Below, piece after piece: positions 42,303 through 53,600 of a DNA stretch of 64,000 nt. The position numbers were made by a program, and so were the translations under genes. Source of the DNA: Solimonas sp. K1W22B-7 (lineage in GTDB: Bacteria; Pseudomonadota; Gammaproteobacteria; Nevskiales; Nevskiaceae); assembly GCF_003428335.1 (NCBI RefSeq), contig NZ_CP031704.1, positions 3,844,001 to 3,908,000 of the forward strand, given 5' to 3'. The notes beneath the pieces are model-generated. The model did no database searches. It was not told the origin of the DNA and saw nothing but the letters and a program-made list of their open reading frames with translations. Each line of letters begins with the position of its first letter. Position 1 is the first letter of the stretch.

Positions 42303-42335
42303 AAACCTCCCCGGCCTTTCCGGCCGGGGAGGTTT
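42303..42335 (-). terminator. Intra-operon hairpin between the large curlin gene and csgG
   Basis: AAACCTCCCCGGCC (42303-42316) and GGCCGGGGAGGTTT (42322-42335) form a perfect 14-base stem with a 5-base loop, but on the minus strand only three T follow. It would act as a partial terminator or as a 3'-end stabiliser of the curlin message. Confidence 0.7.
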
Positions 42336-42368
42336 GTTTACTGCAGCTTTTACGAGACGGAGAACTTC

Positions 42369-43610
42369 TTACAGCGGCGACACGTGCTGGTAGACGCTGG
42401 CGTAGTTGCCCAGGCCGAAGTCGCCACCGGCGGCGTTGTTGCTCTGGTAGACGAACGACACCGCCTGCTGGCCGAGCTGGTCGACGTTGGCGATGTTGCC
42501 GTCGCCGAACTGGAACAGGTACGACGAGTTGAAGGTGTCTTCCAGGCCAGCCTGGTAGACCTGCGCGATGTTGAAGTTGCCCGACTGCGCGATCAACGAG
42601 TAGCTGTCGGTCACGATGTCGCCATCGGCGTCGGTGTACTGGTAGGACTCGGCCACGTTGTTGCCGTCGCCATCGCTGTTCTGCACGATGATCGAGTTGT
42701 TGCGCTGACCGTGCTGGCCGATGAAGGCGTAGGAGTTGACCGTGGCCTGGATCACCAGCGCCTTGTTCAGCGCGTCGTCGCCGCCGGTGAAGGCGTCTTC
42801 GAGGTCGGCGAAGTCGTCGGTGCCCTCGTTCAGGGTGTTGAAGGTCAGCAGGGCGCCCTGCGTGACGAACGCCAGGTTGCCGCTGACGTTGTCCGGCTCG
42901 ACGTAGGCGGCTTCGCCCAGCAGCAGGTCGTTGGCACCGTCATAGTTCACCAGCAGCTCGCCGGCGGTGTAGGTCACGATGGTGTCGTTGCCCGAGGACG
43001 GGTTCTGCAGGGTGGCCAGCACCGTGCCGTCGACCGTCGGCGAACCGTCGTTGGCGACGATGTCGGCGCTGATCAGCGAAGCCTGGTTCGGGATGATGGC
43101 GTCGGTCTCGTCGCTGCGGGCCTGCACGACCAGCGCCTGCGAAGCCTGCTGGTGGTCCTGGAAGACCAGGCCGTAGTTGTTCGAGTCCACGCCCAGGAAG
43201 GTGTAGGCGTACGGCGCCACACCGCTGCGCTCGTCGACGTAGTCGGCCAGGCTGGAAACCAGCGGCGGCAGCACTTCGGCGGCGCCAGCGATGGCGGCGG
43301 CGCCGTCGGTGGCGGCGTTGCTCGCGGTGGTGCCGTCGTCGGCGATGGTCACGCCGGCGTCGCCGCTGCCGATGCCCTGCAGCACGGCGGCATAGTTGTT
43401 GTTGTCGGTGGTACCGTTGACGTTCAGGTCGGTCTGGATGATCGCGGCGGCCTGCGGCACGCCCTCGGTCACGATCTGGTTGATAGACGCGGTATTGCCG
43501 GTCTGGTCAGCCTGGTAGATGACGCCCTCGGTCGAGGTTTCGTCGGCGAATGCAACCGGGGCCACGAACATCGCCCCCAGCACAAGCGCCATGGAATGCT
43601 TCTTGAACAT
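42369..43610 (-). CDS. Large curlin-like amyloid subunit
   Basis: This 413-residue protein has a signal peptide (MALVLGAMFVAPVAFADE). Curlin-type repeats occur at the N-terminus (YQADQTGNTASINQI) and over the last 140 residues (AFIGQHGQRNNSIIVQNSDG, LIAQSGNFNIAQVYQAG, FGDGNIANVDQLGQQAVSFV, FGLGNYASVYQ). Between them is an acidic, repeat-poor region of about 200 residues. E. coli CsgA has 151 residues. It is encoded between csgF and csgG, so it is probably the main fibre subunit, secreted through CsgG. Low Lys/Arg and high Asp/Asn are typical of curlins. Confidence 0.8.
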   Translation of the reverse strand: MFKKHSMALVLGAMFVAPVAFADETSTEGVIYQADQTGNTASINQIVTEGVPQAAAIIQTDLNVNGTTDNNNYAAVLQGIGSGDAGVTIADDGTTASNAATDGAAAIAGAAEVLPPLVSSLADYVDERSGVAPYAYTFLGVDSNNYGLVFQDHQQASQALVVQARSDETDAIIPNQASLISADIVANDGSPTVDGTVLATLQNPSSGNDTIVTYTAGELLVNYDGANDLLLGEAAYVEPDNVSGNLAFVTQGALLTFNTLNEGTDDFADLEDAFTGGDDALNKALVIQATVNSYAFIGQHGQRNNSIIVQNSDGDGNNVAESYQYTDADGDIVTDSYSLIAQSGNFNIAQVYQAGLEDTFNSSYLFQFGDGNIANVDQLGQQAVSFVYQSNNAAGGDFGLGNYASVYQHVSPL

Positions 43611-43670
43611 GGATAAGCTCCTGGTAATTCAAACACTCAAGGTGTGGGAGGGTGCCGCCGGGGTTCTGTC

Positions 43671-44096
43671 TTAAAGCGCTTCAGTCTTTTCGAGAGTGAA
43701 GCTGGTCGTCTGACCGGTATTCCTGTCGGTGGTGGTGACCTTGATGCTCTCGCCCAGGTCCTCCACCGTGATGATGAAATCCTCCGTGGTCACCGTGCCC
43801 GGGATCAGGCCACCGTCGACACCGACGATCTGGCGGATCACCGCGGACTGGACACGGGTGAGCACGGCGTTCTGCAGTGCCTGGTTGAAAGCCTCCAGGC
43901 GATCCGCGGTGCTGCGGCGGGCAACCGGCGCCTTGTAGTCGTTCTGCGACTGGGCCTCGTTGAGCAGCACCGAGCCGTTGAGCGGATTGCCGCCGAAGCT
44001 GGGGTTGACCGGCACGTAGACCAGGGGTGCCGCCAGTGCGGCGGACACAGGCAGCGCGCAGAGCGCGGCAAAGGTCAGGCGTATCGTTCGTTTCAT
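43671..44096 (-). CDS. csgF: Curli assembly protein CsgF
   Basis: This 141-residue exported protein has a signal peptide ending near AALAA and the CsgF hallmark VNPSFGGNPLNGSVLLNEAQ followed by SQNDYKAP. The C-terminal part (DFIITVEDLGESIKVTTTDR, NTGQTTSFTL) also aligns with E. coli CsgF. CsgF inserts its N-terminus into the CsgG pore and positions the nucleator at the cell surface. It lies between csgE and the large curlin gene on the minus strand. Confidence 0.95.
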   Translation of the reverse strand: MKRTIRLTFAALCALPVSAALAAPLVYVPVNPSFGGNPLNGSVLLNEAQSQNDYKAPVARRSTADRLEAFNQALQNAVLTRVQSAVIRQIVGVDGGLIPGTVTTEDFIITVEDLGESIKVTTTDRNTGQTTSFTLEKTEAL

Positions 44097-44114
44097 GCTG
44101 TCCGCTCAAAAATT

Positions 44115-44507
44115 CTATAAACCGTCGCCACGCAGTTCGGAATCACCCGCCATGCTGTCAAGCTCGCTAGCCATCACGGACTGGTGGACGCGCCGCGCCG
44201 CATCGAGGGCGGCGGCGCGGGCAACGCGGCCGTTGAAGCCGATGAAGCGCTGGTACAACAGGGAGCCCCGGTAGCTGACGCTCATCTGGCACCCCAACCG
44301 GGCCGCCGGCTTCTCGCTGACGACCAGGCCGTACTGGCCGTCCGGATCGAGGGCCTGCCAGGATTCGACGAAGGCGTCATAGAACTCGCGGCCGGCGAAG
44401 GTCCGCGTTTCGTTGGTCAGCACGCCGGGAATGTCGATGTCCGCGGCCTGTGCCGGCGACAGCAACAGACCGGCGCACAGCAACGCCGCGAGCAAGCCTT
44501 TCCCCAT
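44115..44507 (-). CDS. csgE: Curli assembly protein CsgE
   Basis: This 130-residue periplasmic protein starts at ATG 44505-44507, chosen because it gives a clean signal peptide (LLAALLCAGLLLSPAQA). The mature text DIDIPGVLTNETRTFAGREF and YDAFVESWQAL, followed by GLVVSEKPAARLG, aligns with E. coli CsgE, the periplasmic adaptor that caps CsgG and delivers CsgA. It is the first gene of the curli operon. The 108 bases upstream separate it from the end of the giant exoprotein gene, and no strong terminator is visible there. Confidence 0.92.
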   Translation of the reverse strand: MGKGLLAALLCAGLLLSPAQAADIDIPGVLTNETRTFAGREFYDAFVESWQALDPDGQYGLVVSEKPAARLGCQMSVSYRGSLLYQRFIGFNGRVARAAALDAARRVHQSVMASELDSMAGDSELRGDGL

Positions 44508-44615
44508 GTTCCGGTTCCCCTGCCCGACCTGTACGCGGCCGAGCAGCGGCAATGTAGAAGGCTCATGTTGCATGGGCATGGCAAACAGAAGAATCTGGTG
44601 GCGCCGAATCGATCC

Positions 44616-47600
44616 TCAGAGGCAGTCCTTGCCCGGTTTGCCCGCCTCGCACTCCGAAGAGGCCGCTGGCGTCAGGATTTCCACGAACAGCTCCAGTTCG
44701 CCATCACGCTTGCGCCCCCCGGTGGCCTGTTCGGCGGAAGCCGCCACCGCTGCCGCCGCCGCGTTGGCCGCCGCGGCCGTGCCGGCGTCGGCAGCGGGAG
44801 CCTGTCCGGAGAAGCTGCCGCTGTCGGTCTGGATATTGTCGGCGTTGGCCACCTGCTGGGCCGCCACGTTGAGGTTGCCGGAGACCCGGATGCCGGCGTC
44901 GCCGGCGTCGACCGTGCCGGCCGGCGCCACCAGGTTGGCATTGCCGGCCGGCAGGCCCGGCTTGCTCTGCAGCGCGGCGATGCCGGCACCGCTGACCTGC
45001 GACTGGGTATCGACCGTGCAGAACAGGTTGTCGTCGCAGCTGAACGCCAGCGGCGGGATCGAGGAGCTGGTCTTGGCGCCCTTGCCGGCGTTGATGTCGC
45101 CGTTGGAGCTCCACATCAGCAGATCGCCGCCCTGCTGGGTGAAGACGCGGCTCTGCGCCAGCAGCACGCTCTGGTCGATGAACAGCCGCACCGCGCCTTC
45201 CTGCAGCGCCAGGATGCCCTGCGAGCTGGGGCCCACCGCCGCGGTATTGCCGGTCTCCGCGGTGAACGGCGGCGCGCTGGTGCTGCCGATCAGGAGCGGG
45301 CCACCCGGCCCGAGGATGTCGATGTCGCCGCCGAAGCGGGTCTGCACGGTCGAACCGCGCATGTCCAGGGTGCCGGTGCTGCGGGTGACGAGGGCACCGT
45401 TGCGGCTGCCGTCCAGGGCATTCTGGGTGTAGCCGAGGCTCGCCGGGAACAGGTTCTCGATGGCCTGGTAGCCGCGGCGATACTGGCCGGCGTAAAGGAT
45501 GTTGTCGGCGTTGTACTCCACACCCTGCGGGTGATTGCGGTCCACCACGCGGCGGGTCACGGCGTTGTAGTCCAGGCCCACCTGGTTGAGGATGTCGAGG
45601 AACACGGTGCCGACGAACTTCTGCCGCTGCTCCAGCGCCAGGCCCTTGAACACGGTCCAGGCCGCGGCCGGATTCAGCGCCGCGATCTGGGCACTGCGGT
45701 CCTGGCCGTCGCGCCGCTGCGCGTCGAGCAGCTGCTGGCGCACGAACGCCAGCAGCGCGCCGCTGTAGTCCGGCGTGCCGAGCAGGTCCTTTTCGTTCAG
45801 CGGGTCATGGTTGACCGCCGGGTTGATGTAGGTCTCGGCGAACGCCTCCAGCTTCATCCCCGGCCCGATGCCGTAGGACACCGAGATGTCGGCGCCGCTG
45901 CGGTCGAGGTAGAGGTTGTTGCTGTTGCCGACGGTGCGGATGCCGGGGAACTGCTCGCTGCCCTTGAACAGGTAGCCGGCGTCGCGTGCGTCGCCCGCCG
46001 AGGTGATCGGGCCAATATTGCGCCCCGCCGACACCGCCAGCGTGCCCGGGCCACCGAGTTCGATCAGCGGCACGAAGCGCGTGCGCTGCAGCGCCGGATC
46101 GAGCAGGTCGCGGCCGGCGGCGATGGTGGTGATGTCACTGTCGTAGAAGTTCTGGCCGGAGAAGTACAGGTTGACGATGTCCAGGCCGGCGCGGATCGAC
46201 GCCGGCTTGTCCAGCAGCAGGCGCAGGCCGCTGCCGCTGCCGACGTACTGCGGCACGCCGTCGGGATCGGCGGCCACGGCGGCATCGGTGGCGCGGTAGC
46301 CGTTGAGCAGGCTGCCGGCGACGCTGTAGATGCGCACCGGTTCGGTGTCGTGCGCATGCAGCAGCGCCGGGTCGCGCAGCAGGAAGTTGGACTGCGGGCC
46401 CTGGTCGATGTAGCTGCCGGTGGCGGGCAGCGCGGCCGGGGGCAAGGGGTTGTCGATCGACGGCAGCAGGCTCGCCAGCGCATCGATCAGGCCGAGGCGC
46501 TCGCCGCTGTTGCTGCGGCCCTGCAGCGTGATGTTGCGCTGGGCCAGCAGTTCGAGTTGGCCGTCGGCCGAGGGGAACAGTTCACCGCCGCGGCTCAGGA
46601 TCAGGTTGCCGCTGGCCGCCGCCACCGACAGGTGGGCGGGCAGCACGTAGAAGGCGCCATCCTGCACCAGGCTGCGGCTGACACCCGGCACCGAACCGTA
46701 GCGGCTGCCGGGCAGCACGGCCGCCGTGCCCAGGCGCGCATCGCCGGCCGCCGTCACCAGGCGCACCGCCGACGCAGCGCTGTAGGCGTTGGCGTCGAAG
46801 TTGGTGAACAGGTAGGAAGGGTTGAAGACGCCGCCGATACTGATCCCCTGCGCTGCCTCCGCACCGATCTTCGCGTCCTGCAGGGCAATCACCGAATCGG
46901 CGATCACGCCGAGCGCGCGCAATTCGCCGCCGCCGCTGGAGACGAAGTAGGAGCCGCCGCGGATGTCCCCGCCGGCCGTCACCTCGAGCTCGCCGCCACC
47001 GCCGATGCTGTCTTCGCGCTGGCCGCCGGCACGGGTCCAGGTGGTGGGCATCGAGACCGACAGCGAGTTGACGTCGCGGCCGGCCTGGATGCTGACGTCG
47101 CCGCCCATGCTGAGCAGGCCCTGCGCGAACATGCCGAAGTTGATCGAGCTGGAATCGGGCCGCGCGCCGCAACCCACCGCGGTGGTGAAGCAGGACGACT
47201 GCATCCACGGCCACCAGGCCTGGCTCAGGTCGGTACCGGCAGCGCCGGTGCGCGAACCGTCGGAGTCCGTGACCGTGGTCACCGCGACGATGTCGCGGCC
47301 GGCGCTCAGTCGCAGGTCGCCGGCGTCACGCGGCTGCACGTTGCCGGTGTCCAGCACCGGCGCCTGGCCGCCGGCCGCCGCCTGCAGCGCGGTCTGCGAC
47401 GGGCGCACCACGCCCTCGATGCCGGCGTGGCCGGCGGTGTAGATCACGCCCGGCGCCTGGGTGTCGGTGATCAGGATGTCGCGCGCGGCCACCACGTCGA
47501 TGCTGCCGATGCCGGTGCGCACCATGGTCGGCGTAACGATCTGCCGCCCCTCGTTGCCGGGGGCGTTGGAACTCGCGGTCTGGTGGCCGCTGAGGATCAC

Positions 47601-50600
47601 GTTGCCCTTGTTCGGGGCGCGGTTGGCGGCCAGCGCCAGCGGATCGGCGCTGCCGGTGTCGGCACCGGCGACGATGCGCAGCGAGGCCGAGTCGTAGGCC
47701 TTGCCGCCCTGGGTGCCGAGCAGCGAGGCGGTGGCCAGGGGCAGCGGGTTGCTGCCGCTGGCCACCGGCGCCAGCGAGTTGTCGACGTCGCTGGCGGCCG
47801 CGGCGGGATTGAAGGGGTTGACGGTCTGGTAGAAGCCGTCGCTGATCGAGGCGCCGATGCGCACGTCCCCGGCGGCGCGCAGGCTGATCGTCGGCGCGAG
47901 CCCGTCGGTACGGAAGTCCAGCACCGGATTGCCGTCGGCGCCGAGGTGGCCGGCCGCGAGGTTCCAGTCGCTGGCCACGTCGATGTCGCCGCCGCTGTTG
48001 CTCAGGTCGATGCCGGCGCGACGCTGCCAGCCGGCGGCCTGGCCCAGCGTGCTGTCGATCTGCCAGCCGGGCGAGCGCACGTAGTCCATCAGGGTTTCGG
48101 TGATGAAGCGGGCGTTGTCGCCGGTGCCACCACCCCCCGCGACACCGGAGGGATCGATCACGCCGCTGAAGTGCCGGGCACCGGTGCTGGTGTCGGCCGC
48201 ATCCCAGCGCGCATAGATCTCCAGTTCGGGGTCGGCATCGCCGCGGATCGTTGCACCCGCGGCCACGGTGACCGGTACGCGATGATCGTCGAGTACCGGC
48301 GCCCGCAGCTTGATCTCGCCGTCTTCACCGCTGACATCCAGCACCGCGCCGGCGGCGATGTCGATGCGCCCGGCCTGGTCCGCGCCCACCGCGCGATAGC
48401 CATGGTCGGCATCGGTCGCGGAGGAGTTGCCGGTGCCGACGCCGATCTCGATACGGCCGCCATCCGCCGCCGCCGTCGCGGCCTGCGCCAGCAGCTGGCC
48501 GTTGATCTCGACCGCGCGCTGGCCGTAGAGCGCGATGTCGCCGCCCTCGGCGCCGGCAGCGTCGATGGTGCCGTCGATGCGCACGCGGCCGCCATCGGCC
48601 ACCAGCTGCACCCGGTCGGCCGACAGGGTCCTGCCGGCGGAGAGATCGAGGTTGCCGCTGCCGCTGCGCAGGGCGATGCTGCCGTCGATGCCGCCCGCGG
48701 CGGCGCGCGTGGCAAGGTCGTCCAGGGCAATGGCGCTGCGCGAGTCCACCTGCAGCGACGCGCCATCGAAGCCGGCGGCACGATTGCCGCGCAGCTCGCC
48801 GGCCAGCGTGACGGAGCTGGCGTCGCTGCGCAGGATGATCTGGCCGGCGTCGCCGCCGGCCGCGCCGGCGGAAACGTCGAGGCGCGAACCGGCGCCCAGC
48901 TGTACCTGGCCCTGGCCGCTGTGCAGCTCGATCTGGCCGGCCGCCAGTGCCACTTTGCGGTCGTAGGCAGAGAACACGGCCCCGCCCGCCTCCAGGCGCG
49001 CGGCGGCGCCCAGCAGGATGTCGCCGCCGGCGTCGAAGCGGATGCTGCCGGCGCTGGCGCGCGCCGTGGTGTTCCAGTCGATGCTGTCGGCCTCCAGCGA
49101 CACCGAGCCGCCCAGGCCCTCGCTGGCGCTGCCGGCCGGGTTGGCCTGCGCGCCGCGGCCCTGCAGGCGGGAGATGTCGGACAGCGCCAGGTCGGCGCCG
49201 GCCACGGTGCCGAATACCGGCGTGTCCAGCGTCAGGTTGGCGCCGCCGAACAGCAGCGTGCCCTTGCCGGCGGCGAGCACCGCGCGGCGCGCCTGCAGGT
49301 CGATCTGGCCGAAACCGTCGAAACCGAAGCTGGAACCCGGGGTGCTGCGATCGCCCAGCAGTTCGATCTCGTCGGCCTTGACCGTCATCGTGCCGAGGCC
49401 GCCGGCACCGTAGGCGAAGGCACCCTGCTGGTTGCTGAAGACCACGCGTCCGGCCTCGATCACGGCGTCGCCGCCGTCGCTGATGACCTGGCCGCCGATG
49501 ATCTCCACCAGCTGGCGCGCGCGCAGGTCGACGTCGCCGAGCAAGGTCACGCCCTCGCTGGCCTGCAGGTAGACCTCGTTGATGCCGGCCAGCTGCTGCA
49601 GCAGGGTGCTGCCCAGCAGCAGGTCGCCGGCGCCGGAGGCCGCGTCGCCCGCGGACAGGGTGATGTTGCGGGTGCTGGCCGAGAACGCGTTGCCCTCGAT
49701 GTCGGCGCTCGATGCCAGGATCACGCCGCCGGTGGCGTCGAGGCTGACCGAGCCGCTGCCGGACAGCAGCGCGCCGGCACCGATGGTGACGGCGCCGAAG
49801 GCGACCTCGTCCTCGGGCCCGTCGATGCCGGAGACGACATTGCGGCCCGGCGTGACCTGGCGGTCGGCCGAGAGCCGCAGGAAGCCGCCATTGCCGCTGA
49901 CGTTCGCCTCATCGGGGTCGATGTCGATGACGGCACCGCTGGCGGGATCGTCGGGATCCAGCGCCTGGTGCTGGCGCGTGCCTTCGCCGCCGATGGAGAT
50001 TTCGTTGCCGCGACGGCCGGTCGCGGTGCCGTCGGCAACCAGCCTTGCACCCTGTTGCACCACCACGCCGTCGCCGCTGCTGTCGCCGCTGGCGACCAGG
50101 ACGATCTCGCCTGCGCGCAGGGCCGTGCTGTTGGCCGCGACCACCGTGTCGGCGCCGACGTAGAGTTCTTCGATGCCGTCGTCGGTGGGGCCGCCGGTGG
50201 CGCCCAGCAGCAGGCGGCTGGCGCCCAGTGCGTTGAGGCGATCCACGTCCAGCGTCAGGATGCCTGCGCCCGCGTCGCCGCTGTCGACGATCTGGATGCG
50301 CGGCGCGGACAGCTGCAGCTCCGGCCCGCTGAAGCCCTGCGGGGCCTTGCCGATGATGCTGCCGTCGAGGGTCAGGCGATTGACGCCGGCCAGCGCCAGC
50401 GTGCCGCCATCGGCGGGAGCACGCAGGGCGCGCTCGCTGGCCGCTTCCTGGGCGGTGAAGTAGCTGTTGAGGCTGCTGACGTCGTACTGCGAGTACTGCG
50501 ACCACACCGGCCGCGACTGCACCAGGAAGGTCGTGGTGTGCGCGTCGCGGGCGCCGCTGAGGTTGTCGGTGTAGTGGCCGGCGACCTGCAGCGTGCCGTC

Positions 50601-53600
50601 CGGCAGCTTCTGGTTGGTGGTGGAGGCGATGACGTCCTGGGCGCCGGCGCGGGTGTCCTGCACCAGGCGGAAAGCGCCCGGCAGGTTGGCGTAGGCACCG
50701 GGCAGCAGGGTGTAGACACCCTCGGGCAGGCCGGGAATGCCGCTGAGGAACACGGCGCGGCCGACCAGCGGGGCACGCGTCGATTCGCTGGCCGAAATCT
50801 GCGTGCCGCCGGCACCGTCCGGATCGCGCCGCGTGAACTCCGGATCGAAGGGCGCGACGCCGTCGTAGCCGGGAACGATCGCGTAGACGTCGCGGCCGTC
50901 CGGGTAGAGCGAGGCCAGCCGCTCCTCGCCACCGGTGAAGGAGACGTTGGTGGTCGACAGCACGTCGCGCGAGCCGCCGGTGCCGGCGACGAACTCGGTG
51001 GCCAGCAGGTCGCCGCCACCGCTGATGTCGATGCGGGCACCGTCCTTGACGTCCACATTGGCGCCGACCGCGCCGATGCGCTTGTTCGGGGACTGCGCCA
51101 GGTCGTCGACGCTGGCCTTGTAGTCGCCGGTGCCGTTGTAGACCAGGTTGAGGCCGTCGACGGTGCGGCCGTAGGGCACGACCAGGCCGGCCAGCGAGAC
51201 CGAGGTCAGGCTGTTGGCGCCGAACTGCACCTTGCGCGTGATGGTCTCGATGCCGGCCTGGGTCTTCACCGGGCCGTCGTAGGCGGTGATGTCGCCGGTG
51301 TCGTCCGGGTCGGCGAACACCAGGTCCTCGTAGCTGTCGGCGGCAGTCTCGCCCGCGCGCAGTTCGTAGTGGTAGGCGTTGTCCAGCGTCACCGTCGGCA
51401 GCGCGAAGCGGAAGTACGGCAGCAGGTCGTAGTTGAATACCTGCGAATCGTCGTTGACGCCCTCGAGGATTTCGTCGCCGGCGATGCCGAGCTGGATCTG
51501 CCCGCCCGGCGCGTAGAGCGCGCCGTTCTGCAGGATGTCCACGGCCGTGACGATCAGGCGGCCGCCGACCGACAGCGGCTTGTCGCCGCTGGTGGCGCCG
51601 GCGATGCGCTCGAATCGCACCACGGCGGTCGAAGGTTCGTAGATCGTGGCCAGGGTGGTCAGCGGCTCGCCGGTGTCGGGATCGCGCTGGGTCGGCTTGA
51701 TCACCAGTTCCAGGTCGCTGCGCCGCAGGTGGTTGTCGGCGATGATGATCTGGGTCTGCCCGGTGGCCGGGTAGATGCGGCTGGCGGTCATGGTCAGATT
51801 GCCGCCCACCAGCAGCACGCCCGGCAGGCTGCTGTACTCGCCGCTGCCGCCGGTGGCGAAGCTGCTGTACTGCGGCGGCGTCAGGAAGCGGATGTCCTCG
51901 CGGCCGGTCATCGAGACATCCTTGAAGTTCTCGATGGCCATCTGGCCACCGATATCGAGGATGCGCGAGTCGATCGTCAGCTCCGACAGCGGCTGGCGTG
52001 TTTCCGCCAGCCCCGGTGCGAGGATGTCCTCGAAGTCGTTGTAGACGCCGATGTCCTCGCTGTAGCCGTGGATCGCGACATAGGTCGCGGCCAGGTTGAC
52101 CTCGATCGGCTTCATGCGGCCGGTATCGGGTACCGCCGGCCGCGCGGTCAGCTGCATCGTGTTGATCTGCAGCGCGCGACCCAAGTTCAGGTCCAGCGAG
52201 CTGATGATGTCGATCGGCACCGGCTCCTTGGACAGGCTGGGGTCGCTGCCCAGCGACAGCGTCTCGATCCCGGAACCCTTGAGCACGTCGGTGGCGAAGG
52301 CGATAACGCCGCGCGGTGCCGTCGTCACGTTGCCGCCGGGTTCCTGGAACAGTTCCGGCACGCCAACGCTCAGGGCGGCGAGCGTCATGCGGCGCGCGCC
52401 GACGTAGCCGTTCTCCGGCTCCGCCAGCGGGTTCAGCGGCGTGACCGCCAGCGAGCCGCCCTGCGAAGTGCTGCCACCGCCACGCGCGTCGATGATGCCG
52501 TTGAAGTACAGGCCCGAGCCGGCGCCGATGCGCAGGCGCCCGGCGTCGCTGTACAGCAGGGTCGCTTCCTCGATGCGCGGACAGGGCGCCAGCAGGCCGA
52601 CGATGCCGCTGCTGCCGGAGATGTTGATGCGCGCGCCGTGGTTGCCGCGTGCCGGGTTCTCGTCGTCGTCGTCGGGCGTGCCGCCGCTGCCGCCGGTGTT
52701 GTCGCCGAACTTGGGCACGTTGTCGCCGGCCGCGGCGACGGCCTTGGCCGCCGCGTCCGCGGAGTCCTCGCAGTCGCCGGTGTCGGCGCAGTTGCGCGCG
52801 ACGATGTAGCCGGTATCGGCGCTCAGGGTGACGCTGCCGCCGTCGATGACGTCGCCGATGGGGATGTCGGTGGAGCCGGCGGGCACCGAACTGGTGTCGA
52901 GCAGCCGGGTGCCCGACACGTCGATCAGGCTGTCGACGCCGAGGAACACCGACTTGTTGTTGGAGGTATAGGGGTTGGCGATGACGCCGGGGTTGTTGAG
53001 GTAGCCGCCGCGCGCGGTATCGACCGTCAGCGTGACGTCGCCGCCATGGCTGACGATGCTGCCGAGCAGGGTCACCTGGTTGTGCGAGCCCAGCACGACG
53101 CGCGAGCGCGCGTCGGCCAGGATGCTGGCGCCCTCGTCGACCAGGGTGGTGCCGGTCACGCCGAAATCGCTGAGGTCGGGCGGCACCAGCAGGCCGTTGC
53201 GCTCGCCCGCCACCCAGTTGAGATAGTCGCCGGAATACAGCTCGAAGCTCACCGGACGGCGGTGCATCTCGTCGAGCTGGCCGACGCCGACGATACCGGC
53301 CTTGACCGCATCCTCCAGGTCGGTCCCGGTAGGACCGTAGGGCAGCAGGTCGGGTGCGCCCGGCCCGAAGTTGCGGATCACCAGGTTGCGCTGGCTGACC
53401 ACCACCTCCATGCCGGCAGCGACCGTGGCGTCGAATACGCCGTCGAGGCGGAACGCGCTGAAGCCGCCGGTGGTGAGATTGCCCTGCCCGTCGAAACCGC
53501 CGGCGCTGAACAGCGCGGGATCCAGGCCGAGGAAGCCCTGGGCGTCGCTGCCGCTGGAGCCGTCGATCAGGATGCCGGGGGCACGCAGCGACAGGCGGCC

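Noticed and set aside
44616-46000. Contact-dependent-inhibition toxin at the C-terminus of the giant exoprotein
   Set aside because: There is no VENN-type motif, no toxin-like domain and no small immunity gene next to the stop. The C-terminus is DUF3739 plus a cysteine loop.
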